From Deltaproteobacteria bacterium (GTDB taxonomy: Bacteria; Desulfobacterota; Desulfobaccia; Desulfobaccales; 0-14-0-80-60-11), in assembly GCA_030018495.1 (NCBI GenBank), contig JASEFS010000008.1, positions 53,781 through 117,780 of the forward strand: a DNA stretch of 64,000 nucleotides. The letters run 5' to 3'. The first letter of the stretch is position 1, and each line of letters starts with the position of its first letter. Shown here in pieces: positions 1 to 7,164 of this stretch. Under the pieces are notes generated by a model that had not been told where the DNA came from, searched no databases, and saw only the letters and a list, made by a program, of their open reading frames with translations. A program made the translations under genes and the position numbers.

Positions 1-837
1 CAGATGGGCGAAGCGGCCCTGGCGCTCCAGGTACGCTTCCACGGGCAGGCGGGGGTGGGGCATTTTGGTGTGCGTCACCCGGCCGTCCACGTACTCCTTT
101 AAGGGCCAGATGCCGGTTTTGACTGCGAGCTTGCCTATTTCCACCCCGTCCTTGGGGTCAAAGTCCCACCCCGGCGGGCAGGGGGCCAGGGTCAGGATGA
201 GACGCGGCCCCTTCAGGCTTTTGGCTTTCTCGATTTTTCTGGCCAGGTCCAGGGGTTCAGCCCCCAGGGCCGTGGCCGCGTACGCGGGCTTGTGCGCCGT
301 CCAGATGGCGAAGAGGTCCTTTTTATAGCCCGTGAAGCCGGCCCGGCTCAGGCTGGTGGCGGTGCGGGCCGCGTGGGGCGTGGCTTCGGAGTACTGCTGG
401 CCGGTGTTCCCGAAGCCTTCGTTGTCATAGCAGACATAGAGAAAATCAAGGCCCCGCTCCAGGGCGCTGGAGGTGGCCGCGAGCCCCATGCCGTAGGCCG
501 CGCCGTCGCCGGTCAGGACCACCACTTCCAGATTTTCTTCCGGGTCCATGCGGCCTTTCTGCAAAAGAATGTCCAGGGCGTCCCGGACCCCCTGGGCCCC
601 CGCGGGGGCCGAAGCCATGGCCGTATAGAGCCAGGAGCCCCTGAAGGGCGTGAAGGGATAAGTGGCCAGGAGCGTGAGGCACCCGGCGGCGTTGACGAAC
701 ACCGTCTTCACCCCCAGGATGTCGTAAATCTCGTGCACCGCCTCCAAGCCCCCGCACCCGGCGCACATGGGCGTCCCCGTGCCCAACAGATGGACGGAGG
801 GGAGGGGTTTGGGGGTTTTGGGCTTGGTAGGAGTCAT
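1..837 (-). CDS. porB: 2-oxoacid:ferredoxin oxidoreductase, beta (TPP-binding) subunit, 3'-truncated by window edge
   Basis: Open from an ATG at 837 through the window start, so the C-terminus is missing. Translation gives about 279 residues with the family cysteine motif MCAGCGG near residue 24, then FVNAAGC, the TPP/Mg motif starting GDGAAYGMG, and YDNEGFGNTGQQ. These are the hallmarks of the beta subunit of pyruvate/2-ketoisovalerate-type oxidoreductases, which decarboxylate a 2-oxoacid on thiamine pyrophosphate and pass electrons through FeS clusters to ferredoxin, forming acyl-CoA. Partners are the alpha subunit at 2147-3394 and the gamma-delta fusion at 3583-4521, on the same strand. 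It is separated from the alpha gene by two toxin-antitoxin modules, which is unusual because these subunits are normally adjacent. The substrate cannot be read from sequence; the dehydrogenase next to the operon favours amino-acid-derived 2-oxoacids. Confidence 0.93.
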   Translation of the reverse strand, partial: MTPTKPKTPKPLPSVHLLGTGTPMCAGCGGLEAVHEIYDILGVKTVFVNAAGCLTLLATYPFTPFRGSWLYTAMASAPAGAQGVRDALDILLQKGRMDPEENLEVVVLTGDGAAYGMGLAATSSALERGLDFLYVCYDNEGFGNTGQQYSEATPHAARTATSLSRAGFTGYKKDLFAIWTAHKPAYAATALGAEPLDLARKIEKAKSLKGPRLILTLAPCPPGWDFDPKDGVEIGKLAVKTGIWPLKEYVDGRVTHTKMPHPRLPVEAYLERQGRFAHL

Positions 838-915
838 GGCTCGTTATTATCCAGGTTACTATAGCTCTGGACAGCAGAGGCGGAGTTTGAATGCCTGAAC
901 TTACTAATGGTCATC

Positions 916-1125
916 TCAGGCATACATGAGCCGCCCTTTGGGCTGCGGGATAGGGCGGCCAAGTTCCTGGGCGGTTTCCAGCCAATGTTGAATAACCACT
1001 TCCACATTGGCCAGGGCCTCCTGGTACGAGGCCCCGTCCGCGGCGCAGCCGGGTAGTTCCGGGACCTCTGCAATAAATGCCTGATCCTCTTCGCTCCAGT
1101 AAATAATCACTTCGTATTTACTCAT
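916..1125 (-). CDS. hicB: HicB-family antitoxin
   Basis: A 69-residue protein of the HicB fold, starting SKYEVIIYWSEEDQAF and continuing AEVPELPGCAADGASYQEAL, the classic HicB N-terminal partial RNase-H-like signature. I chose the ATG at 1125 over an upstream in-frame codon because the family begins here and because this ATG overlaps the stop of the preceding hicA frame (ATGAGTAA). HicB neutralises the HicA mRNA interferase and often represses the operon. This short form has no separate C-terminal DNA-binding domain. The hicA upstream is frameshifted, so this antitoxin may now be an orphan. Confidence 0.9.
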   Translation of the reverse strand: MSKYEVIIYWSEEDQAFIAEVPELPGCAADGASYQEALANVEVVIQHWLETAQELGRPIPQPKGRLMYA

Positions 1126-1377
1126 CTTCCCCTCCTCCCAGCCCATATTTGAGAATCACCTGACGCACCTGTTTGACCTGATAGGGCTTGGCCTTATTTT
1201 CCTTGGGCTGCAGGTTCAGGATTTCTTCCACGCCGTCCTTGAAAAAGATATGGTGACTGCCGCGTGTTCAATAAAGCCCAGATAGCATAATAGATCGCAC
1301 AATCCGGCAAAGGGAATGTTCGCGTCAGCAGTGCCTTTCAATATCCGGAGCAAGAGTTTGTCGTGTTTTCCGGCCAT
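1118..1377 (-). pseudogene. hicA: HicA-family mRNA interferase toxin, frameshifted
   Basis: From an ATG at 1377 the frame reads MAGKHDKLLLRILKGTAD and continues to LGFIEHA, the usual HicA N-terminus. It then leaves the HicA frame and stops early. The rest of the family signature, RGSHHIFFKDG then LNLQPKENKAKPYQVKQVR, is present in another frame down to TAA at 1118-1120, where it overlaps the hicB start. The span is 260 nt, one base short of an intact frame; restoring one base near 1262-1266 would give EHRGSHH, the normal HicA reading with its catalytic histidine. This is either a genuine inactivating deletion or an assembly error. Confidence 0.85.
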
Positions 1378-1440
1378 TAGTTTCACAAGTTATCAATGTC
1401 ATAATTTTAGCATAAGAACAGATGAAATAATCTCTTTAGG

Positions 1441-1785
1441 TTACTTGCATCTTTCCAACAGGTAACCACTCAGCCTCTTCAGCAACCGGCGATGGCGCTG
1501 GGGGGAGACAGCCCCGATGCTGCCCATGATGAGCTTTTTGGGGAGCACTGCCAGGAAACCCAGGCGGATAAGCGAATCGGCCAGCAGGCCGCTGCCGGCG
1601 AAATCCTCGTCCCGGCCGGTAATGAGTTCATCAAAATCAGGCACCAACAGGTGCATTTGCGTGCTCAGGCCGCAGACCAGAAAATCTCCGTAGCCCGGCA
1701 TTTCTCTAAGAGCCAGGGCCGGGCGGGGCTTCACTTTACCGTCCGCCTGGGGCAAGGGAGTTAAAATCACCTGGCCTTCCCTCAT
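1441..1785 (-). CDS. MazF/PemK-like type II toxin
   Basis: A 114-residue protein with the MazF/PemK layout: an N-terminal strand GQVILTPLPQADGKVKPRPAL, the central CGLSTQ and DFAGSGL segments, then SLIRLGFLAVLPKKLI and a C-terminal helix with RLLKRLSGYL. Proteins of this fold are ribosome-independent mRNA endoribonucleases. Its ATG overlaps the stop of the upstream antitoxin by ATGA, the translational coupling expected of a toxin-antitoxin pair. Identification as a toxin rests on fold-like motifs and on the antitoxin neighbour; no activity can be inferred. Confidence 0.78.
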   Translation of the reverse strand: MREGQVILTPLPQADGKVKPRPALALREMPGYGDFLVCGLSTQMHLLVPDFDELITGRDEDFAGSGLLADSLIRLGFLAVLPKKLIMGSIGAVSPQRHRRLLKRLSGYLLERCK

Positions 1786-2075
1786 GGCTGATATTCCGGA
1801 TTGGGTTCTTTGATTAAGTTTGAAGAATAGTCCGGCTCAGCTTCACCATAAGCCCTCTCCAATTGTCGGGCGGAGAGCTTTCCCCAAGCCTGTTGTTCAG
1901 CGGCGGCAGCCGCCGGCGGGGAGGCTCCCTTGTCCACTACCGCTTTAGGTTTGAAAAGAATCCTCGTGCCATCCAGTTCCGCTTCCATGAGGTCGCCTTC
2001 GCTTATCCCCAAAATATCCCGGAATTCTTTGGGCAAGGTGACCTGGCCGTGCCTTAAGACCTTGACTAGAGCCAT
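1782..2075 (-). CDS. AbrB/SpoVT (MazE-like) antitoxin
   Basis: A 97-residue protein. The first 50 residues are a swapped-hairpin AbrB DNA-binding domain: VKVLRHGQVTLPKEFRDILG, then GDLMEAELDGTRILFKPK. The rest is an Ala-rich linker and an acidic, disordered tail typical of the toxin-wrapping segment. The start is the ATG at 2075, which has AAAGGAA about nine bases upstream; an earlier in-frame codon would overlap that site. The gene has its own promoter and a palindromic operator immediately upstream, consistent with autorepression by the antitoxin. Confidence 0.85.
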   Translation of the reverse strand: MALVKVLRHGQVTLPKEFRDILGISEGDLMEAELDGTRILFKPKAVVDKGASPPAAAAAEQQAWGKLSARQLERAYGEAEPDYSSNLIKEPNPEYQP

Positions 2076-2105
2076 ATAATAATTTCCTTTCAATTTTTAT
2101 TACAT

Positions 2106-2150
2106 ATTACGTAATTACGTAATTATATTTAAAAAAGCCTGTAAAGTCAA
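2106..2150 (-). promoter_or_regulatory. Promoter and palindromic operator of the MazEF-like module
   Basis: On the minus strand there is a -35 TTGACT (2145-2150), a 17-bp spacer and a perfect -10 TATAAT (2122-2127). The -35 hexamer contains the TGA stop codon of porA. Just downstream lies the 18-bp perfect palindrome ATTACGTAATTACGTAAT (2106-2123), overlapping the -10 by two bases, where an AbrB-type antitoxin could block transcription. Confidence 0.75.
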
Positions 2151-3394
2151 GCGGTGTTACCCCCTAATCTGTGCCTCTCAGCCTGCGCGACAGCCTGCAA
2201 TTTCCTCATTTCCCGCAATTCATCTTCAGTATATAGCAGCCGCGGCGGCGGGGCCTGGCCGGTCTGGGCGGCCTGGCGGGTGACTGCGGCCATTTCGTAA
2301 AATTCCTCCAGGCTGATGTCCCGGCCGCCCAGGCCGCCGATAAAGCTCGTAAGCGTTGGCGCATCTTTTTGCCCATAAAGGGCCGAGGCCAACTCCGCAA
2401 AGAGAACGCCGCCCTTGCCCATGGAGATATTTTGGTCGATAACCGCCGCGCCCTTTTTCCCCAGGAGAAGCTCCCGCAAGCGGGCTTCCGGAAAGGGCCT
2501 GAGCAGCCGCGGCCGCACCAGGCCGAGGCGCCGGCCCGCGTCCCTGAGCCGGTCCACGGCATCCACCGCCTTGGTGGCGAAGGAGCCGATCATCACGAAG
2601 ACAAACTCCGCGTCGTCGGCCCGGTAGGCCTCCACTGCGTCATAGCGCCTGCCGAAGTCCCGGGCGAACTCGTCAGAGATTTCATCAAAAACCCTGAGCC
2701 CGTTTAGAGCCGCCAGGTGCATCTCATAGCGGAAATAGGAATACGGCGAGCCGCCGAGGACCGCCACGGCTTGGCTGACGGGTTGGCTGGCACGGAAGCG
2801 GAGGTTTTCCGGGTTAAAAGGCCCCACAAAGCGCTTGACCGCGGCGGCTTCAGGAAGGGTCACCGGCTCCCGGGTGAAGGAGAGATAAAAGCCGTCCAGA
2901 TTGACGATGACCGGCAGGCGCACGCGCCGGTCCTCGGCCAGGCGGTAAGCCATAATAACGCTGTCCAGGACCTCCTGGCAGGTGGCCGCGTGGATTTGCA
3001 GAAAGCCCGAGTCACGGGCCGCCAGGATGTCGTTGTGGTCGGGCTCCAGAGTGATGGGCGCGGACAGGCCCCGGGAGACGTTCACCAGCACGAAGGGCGC
3101 CCGCCAGCCCGCCACGGTGTAGAGCATTTCCATGGCGTAGAGGAGCCCCTGGCTGGAGGTGGCCGTGAAGACCCGCACCCCCGCCGCGGCCGCGGCCCCG
3201 GCTGCGGTCAGCATGGAGTGCTCGGACTCCAGCGTCACCATGCGGCAGTCCATTTCGCCCGCGTCGATCCAAAGGGAGATGGTCTCGATGATCTCCGTCT
3301 GGGGGGTGATGGGGAACGCGGGCACATAATCCACCCCGGCCAACCGCACGCCCCAGGCCGCGGCGCCGTTGCCGGTTAACAAGGTGCGCGTCAT
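2147..3394 (-). CDS. porA: 2-oxoacid:ferredoxin oxidoreductase, alpha subunit
   Basis: A 415-residue protein with the alpha-subunit arrangement: an N-terminal pyrimidine-binding domain beginning with TGNGAAAWGVRLAGVDYV and FPITPQTEI, the conserved LESEHSMLTAAGAAAAAG segment, TSSQGLLYAMEML, then a transketolase C-terminal-like domain with DQNISMGKGG. With the beta and gamma-delta subunits it forms the CoA-dependent, ferredoxin-reducing 2-oxoacid dehydrogenase complex in the cytoplasm. It lies downstream of porGD (gap about 188 bp holding a palindromic repeat) and the Glu/Leu-type dehydrogenase. The next genes are toxin-antitoxin modules rather than porB. Length is normal for the family. Confidence 0.94.
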   Translation of the reverse strand: MTRTLLTGNGAAAWGVRLAGVDYVPAFPITPQTEIIETISLWIDAGEMDCRMVTLESEHSMLTAAGAAAAAGVRVFTATSSQGLLYAMEMLYTVAGWRAPFVLVNVSRGLSAPITLEPDHNDILAARDSGFLQIHAATCQEVLDSVIMAYRLAEDRRVRLPVIVNLDGFYLSFTREPVTLPEAAAVKRFVGPFNPENLRFRASQPVSQAVAVLGGSPYSYFRYEMHLAALNGLRVFDEISDEFARDFGRRYDAVEAYRADDAEFVFVMIGSFATKAVDAVDRLRDAGRRLGLVRPRLLRPFPEARLRELLLGKKGAAVIDQNISMGKGGVLFAELASALYGQKDAPTLTSFIGGLGGRDISLEEFYEMAAVTRQAAQTGQAPPPRLLYTEDELREMRKLQAVAQAERHRLGGNTA

Positions 3395-3485
3395 GATTGT
3401 TCTCCCTCGGGGAGAGCCGGGGGATGGTAGCTCCCCCGCCCTCTCTCAAACTCCCCTCCCAACCCACGCATAGATATTCGGGAAA

Positions 3486-3526
3486 ACAGGCATCTTGCCT
3501 GTTGAGCACAGGCTGGAAGCCTGTGC
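3486..3526. repeat. Dispersed palindromic repeat (GCACAGGCT type)
   Basis: Two consecutive hairpins: ACAGGC/GCCTGT (3486-3502) and GCACAGGCT...AGCCTGTGC (3506-3526). The second recurs at 12961-12983 with the same arms and similar downstream bases (CCGAG), so this is a dispersed intergenic palindrome rather than a gene-specific terminator. It lies between porGD and porA. Confidence 0.7.
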
Positions 3527-3582
3527 TCCCGAGATGGGATTGGGGGTGGGGGTGTGGGGAAGGGGGAAGAGGCCGCCGCCCC

Positions 3583-4521
3583 TTAGCGCCCTCCCCCACT
3601 CATCTCTCCTGCCGCTTCTTCCTCCGGGACGGCCCGGATGGCATGGGAGGGGCAGGAGGACATGCAGATGAGGCAGCCTTTGCAGTGTTCGTAGTCGATC
3701 ACCGGGAAGCCTTCTTCGCTCAGGCTGATGACCCCGTCGGGGCAGAGGCTGCTGCAAATCCAGGCGCAGCGCTTGCAATGCTCATAGTCAATGACGGGCC
3801 TTACGGTGCGCCAGAGGCCCGTCGGCACCTGTTCGCTGGTGGCCGGCGCGAAAATGGCCGGCGCGGCCACCCGGGCTTCATCAAAGGGAAGATCGATCCA
3901 GGCGGGCTTCTCATACTCCTCGGCCGGGCTTTCCGTTGCCTCGGTCACGCAACCGGCATGCTCCGCCATCAGGTCGTAAGCCTGGAGGGCCGCGTCCAGG
4001 TTTTTGGCCAGCACGGCTTCCCCCAGGTGGGCCAGCTCAGTGCGGACTGCTTGAGTCAAAGAATTCCGGGAGATAACCCCGGTCAGCCGGGCCGCGGCCC
4101 CCACGCAGGCCGCGCCGGTAAACTTGGTTGCTTGGAAGTCTCCCTCCGCCGGGGCCGGCAAGGTCAACACCGGGCCGGGGAAATTGAGCCGCTCCCGCCA
4201 CGTTTCAGCCGGCCGGTTGCTGCTGATAAGGAGGACCGAGTGGGCCGTGGCCCCTGAGAGCACGCCGGCCGCGGGGATCGCCGCCAGCGTGTCATCAGCC
4301 ACCACGATGAGGTCCGGGCGGCGGATGATGCCGCGCTCCTGGATATTGCGTCGGGAGGCCCGGACATAGCTGAAGATGGGAGCCCCCCGGCGTTCCGCGC
4401 CGTAGCGGGGGGCATCTTGGACCTCGAAGCCTTCCAGGAAAAAGGCGCTGCCCAGCATGCGGCCCGCGGTCTTCATCCCCTGGCCCCCTCGGCCGTGGAA
4501 GCGGATGCGATACATCGGCAC
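3583..4521 (-). CDS. 2-oxoacid:ferredoxin oxidoreductase, fused gamma-delta subunit
   Basis: A 312-residue fusion. Residues 1-190 are the gamma subunit (IRFHGRGGQGMKTAG, then APRYGAERRG and VVADDTL), which binds CoA. Residues 240-300 are a 2x[4Fe-4S] ferredoxin domain with CKRCAWICSSLCP and CKGCLICMSSCP, the delta subunit that wires electrons from the TPP site to ferredoxin. A linker of about 50 residues joins them. Gamma and delta are separate genes in many anaerobes. It sits 6 bp after the dehydrogenase stop, so the two are surely co-transcribed. The first cluster motif has CxxCxxxC instead of CxxCxxC spacing, as often seen in these subunits. Confidence 0.93.
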   Translation of the reverse strand: MPMYRIRFHGRGGQGMKTAGRMLGSAFFLEGFEVQDAPRYGAERRGAPIFSYVRASRRNIQERGIIRRPDLIVVADDTLAAIPAAGVLSGATAHSVLLISSNRPAETWRERLNFPGPVLTLPAPAEGDFQATKFTGAACVGAAARLTGVISRNSLTQAVRTELAHLGEAVLAKNLDAALQAYDLMAEHAGCVTEATESPAEEYEKPAWIDLPFDEARVAAPAIFAPATSEQVPTGLWRTVRPVIDYEHCKRCAWICSSLCPDGVISLSEEGFPVIDYEHCKGCLICMSSCPSHAIRAVPEEEAAGEMSGGGR

Positions 4522-4527
4522 CTCTTG

Positions 4528-5652
4528 CTAAAAGATTGACCAGCGTCTGATAGCCATGGCCTTTTTCAGCCGCCGGAGCGCGAGGTCATTGGCCGCGTCC
4601 CGGGGCAGTATTTTTCTGATTCTGGACTCCTCCAGCACCAGCCTGGCATTGCTCCGCACTTTTTCCTCAATAGTTTGAAAAACCGCGGCCTGGGTGGCTC
4701 CCCGATACTCCATGGCGGCGCAGGTCACCCCGCCGGCATTGGCAATGAAATCCGGGACACATATGACCCCTTTGTCGTGCAAATATTTTTCGGCTCCGTA
4801 GGTGAAGGGGATGTTAGCGCCCTGCACCACCAGCTTGGCCTTCAGGCGGTGGACGTTGTCTTCGTTCACCACGTCGGGCCGGGCCGCGGGGATCCAGATG
4901 TCGCAATCGAAGTCGATCACTTCGTCCCGGTCGCACTTCCGGCCCTCGGGATAGTCAACCACACTTCGACCGGTCTCTTTTAGTTTTATAAGTTCGTCCA
5001 CCCTCAGGCCGTCGGCGTTATAGACCGCTCCCTGGGAGTCTGCGACTCCCACCAGAACGGCCTTCCGGGCTGCGAGAAAGCGGGCGGTATGTTTGCCCAC
5101 CGCGCCGAAGCCCTGAACAACGAACCGGGCGTTTTCCAGCTTGAAATCACAAAAGTAGCCGCATAACTGGACGGCGACATCCGTTACGTGACTTAAGCCC
5201 CACCCGGTGGCGCCGATCTCGTCCAAGGGGATGCCGCCGATTTCCGCGGGCAGTCCGGCGGCCTGGCCGCCTTCGTCCTTGATCCAGGCCATGCATTCTT
5301 CATCGGTGCCCATATCCGGCCCGAAGATGTATTCCTTGACCTCGCGCAGAGAACAGGCCAGAGCCCGGATGAGCCGCTCCTTATCCGGCTTGGGCATGGT
5401 CGGGTCGCCATAGAGCACCACCTTGGCGCCGCCGTGCGGCAGTCCCGCCGAAATGTTCTTGAAGGTCATGGCTCTGGCCAGGCGGATACACTCCTCGGTG
5501 GTGACGTCGGGAGCCATGCGCACGCCGCCGATGGCCGGACCGGCGGCTACATTGTCCACCACCAGAACAGCTTTCAAACCTATGGAAGGTTCATAAACAT
5601 GGATGATTTTCGCCGGCCCGATCTCATCGGCGTAGTCAAACAGGTCCTCCAT
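4528..5652 (-). CDS. Glu/Leu/Phe/Val-type NAD(P)+-dependent amino-acid dehydrogenase
   Basis: A 374-residue dehydrogenase. Visible motifs are the substrate-binding GLPHGGAKVVL with its lysine, the catalytic-aspartate region FGPDMGTDEECMAW, the nucleotide-binding VVQGFGAVGKHTARF, and late motifs VVQGANIPFT and DFIANAGGV. It oxidatively deaminates an L-amino acid to the 2-oxoacid. The start is the ATG at 5652 with AAAGGAGG seven bases upstream; the upstream GTG lies inside that ribosome-binding site. It is first in the operon with the oxidoreductase subunits, so its product probably feeds them: amino acid to 2-oxoacid to acyl-CoA plus reduced ferredoxin. Whether the substrate is glutamate or a branched-chain/aromatic amino acid cannot be decided by eye. 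Confidence 0.9.
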   Translation of the reverse strand: MEDLFDYADEIGPAKIIHVYEPSIGLKAVLVVDNVAAGPAIGGVRMAPDVTTEECIRLARAMTFKNISAGLPHGGAKVVLYGDPTMPKPDKERLIRALACSLREVKEYIFGPDMGTDEECMAWIKDEGGQAAGLPAEIGGIPLDEIGATGWGLSHVTDVAVQLCGYFCDFKLENARFVVQGFGAVGKHTARFLAARKAVLVGVADSQGAVYNADGLRVDELIKLKETGRSVVDYPEGRKCDRDEVIDFDCDIWIPAARPDVVNEDNVHRLKAKLVVQGANIPFTYGAEKYLHDKGVICVPDFIANAGGVTCAAMEYRGATQAAVFQTIEEKVRSNARLVLEESRIRKILPRDAANDLALRRLKKAMAIRRWSIF

Positions 5653-5962
5653 GAATCGGCCTCCTTTCACCTGGAAACATTATAGAACACCTTTGACCCG
5701 AGAACGAGACTAAGGTGTCAGGGCAGATTTTTTCCCCAGGATTAAATGTTTGTAGCGGTTTGCCTGCTGACTCTACACTGGCGAGCCGGGCGTCATGTAA
5801 TTCGCTTTGGAGAAATTCGATTCGGGCTGAAGCGGTCAAAAAATTGCTAACTATGCCGATTCCTAACTGTCAAAAACAAGTAGAGAGGGTGACGTTGAAG
5901 CTCCGAACGGAGCAAACCTTTTGATGCGATGTGAAACACGAAAGCTCTCGTTAGGAGGTATT
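5653..5962. other. Intergenic region between divergent genes
   Basis: About 310 bp between the minus-strand dehydrogenase and the plus-strand secreted protein; it must carry both promoters. Near the right end there is a small perfect hairpin GCTCCGAACGGAGC (about 5900-5913) and the string GCAAACC. I see no convincing ORF, tRNA or riboswitch. Confidence 0.5.
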
Positions 5963-6517
5963 ATGAAGAAGCTACATTTGGTTCTGGCGCTGCCATTGCT
6001 GGTGGCTGTTTGCACCTCATTAGTCATGCCTGCACCTGGTTTTGCCCAGGGTTATGCAGGCTATACTTACGCACCCCCACCCCCGAATCCCCACACGATC
6101 CCGTGGGTCGGACCTAATACACCATGGGTCTATTACAATGGTGACTGGTTCTATAACGGTGTCCTGCATCATTACTTCGGCCCCAAATACGGATGGGCCC
6201 CGTATTACGCGTATCCCGTTACATACATCATCAGGCCGGTTGAATGGTATGGTCCGAAGTGGAAGGTGTGGTATGAAAGGCACCCTCATTACTGGAATGA
6301 TTTCGTCCGGAAGTATCCCTATTGGCGCCACCACCACCAAGGCCGCCATTATGACGTGGTTTTTTACAACAAATACCATCGCGGCCACGGCGGTGGCTGG
6401 CACAAAGGCTTCCATGACAAAAACCATGTTGACCAACGGCGCGTGGACTTTGATCGCCGCGATTTCCGCCATGATTGGGACAGGGACAGGGATCGCCGCT
6501 ATGATGGACGGCGCTAA
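5963..6517 (+). CDS. Small secreted His/Tyr/Trp-rich protein of unknown function
   Basis: A 184-residue protein from an ATG at 5963 with GGAGG six bases upstream. Residues 1-28 are a clear Sec signal peptide (MKKLHLVLALPLLVAV, cleavage near GFAQG). The mature part is dominated by Trp, Tyr, His and Pro (PNTPWVYYNGDWF, HPHYWND, RHHHQGRHY) and ends in a highly charged Arg/Asp tail (DRDRDRRYDGRR). Nothing catalytic is visible. The histidine density suggests metal or surface binding, but that is speculation. It is followed by a strong terminator, so it is probably monocistronic. Confidence 0.8.
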   Translation: MKKLHLVLALPLLVAVCTSLVMPAPGFAQGYAGYTYAPPPPNPHTIPWVGPNTPWVYYNGDWFYNGVLHHYFGPKYGWAPYYAYPVTYIIRPVEWYGPKWKVWYERHPHYWNDFVRKYPYWRHHHQGRHYDVVFYNKYHRGHGGGWHKGFHDKNHVDQRRVDFDRRDFRHDWDRDRDRRYDGRR

Positions 6518-6573
6518 GCGCCCCTTTTGCCGTTAACCGGAGGCAGGCGGTTAACTTGTCCGCGGCCGTGAAC

Positions 6574-6610
6574 AAACAGCCCCGATGCAAATGAAGCATC
6601 GGGGCTGTTT
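6574..6610. terminator. Bidirectional hairpin terminator
   Basis: A perfect 15-bp stem: AAACAGCCCCGATGC (6574-6588) pairs with GCATCGGGGCTGTTT (6596-6610) around a 7-nt loop, with terminal A and T runs. It lies between the convergent secreted-protein gene and spmB and can stop transcription from both sides. Confidence 0.9.
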
Positions 6611-6636
6611 TCGCTCCGGCAAATTTTTAAAAATAG

Positions 6637-7164
6637 CTAAGACATTAATTTTACAATAATTATTGCTATAATTATTCCCATAATATCTGCCGTTACACAC
6701 ACGGGAATAAGATATTTGGTCCTCTTGATGCCGACGGCTCCCAAATAGACGGCCAGAACGTAAAAAGTCGTCTCCGCGCTCCCCATGATAACTGCTGACA
6801 TAAGGGTGGCCAACGACTCAGGGCCGGTGGTTTTCACGACCTCGGTAAAAATTCCGAGCGTCGCGGCGTTGGAGAAGGGCTTCACCAAGGCCACCGAGAA
6901 GACTTCCGGGGGCAGATTGAACGGAGACGCCACTGATGAAAAGACGCGTTTGACAAATTCGTGCGCGCCCGAGGCCTGGAAGGTTTTGACCATGAGAAAT
7001 ATGGCCAGGACATAGGGAAAAATCCCCATTATCAGGCCGATGCCGTCTTTAGCCCCCGATACAAAAGAATCATAGACGGACACCCCTCTGGCAAAACCGT
7101 ACACAATCGTGAGAAGGATAAAAAGTGGTATCACATATTGAAAAGCAGCAGTTATGGCATTCAT
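6637..7164 (-). CDS. spmB: Spore maturation protein B-like membrane protein (nucleoside-recognition/Gate domain)
   Basis: A 175-residue integral membrane protein with about five hydrophobic segments and the Gate-domain pattern: GAKDGIGLIMGIFPYVLAIF, then PPEVFSVALVKPFSNAATLG and ETTFYVLAVYLGAVG. Its start overlaps the spmA stop by one base (TGATG), so the pair is translationally coupled. In Bacillus SpmA/SpmB take part in spore core dehydration. The same pair is widespread in non-sporulating bacteria, where its role, possibly small-solute transport, is unknown. Confidence 0.88.
   Translation of the reverse strand: MNAITAAFQYVIPLFILLTIVYGFARGVSVYDSFVSGAKDGIGLIMGIFPYVLAIFLMVKTFQASGAHEFVKRVFSSVASPFNLPPEVFSVALVKPFSNAATLGIFTEVVKTTGPESLATLMSAVIMGSAETTFYVLAVYLGAVGIKRTKYLIPVCVTADIMGIIIAIIIVKLMS

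Noticed and set aside
292-864. 190-codon plus-strand frame at the left end
   Set aside because: It is antisense to porB, which has clear TPP motifs.
5895-5960. GEMM-like (c-di-GMP riboswitch) words GCAAACC and CACGAAAGC near the secreted-protein start
   Set aside because: Spacing and the second hairpin do not fit, and the gene starts only about 20 bases after the last word.
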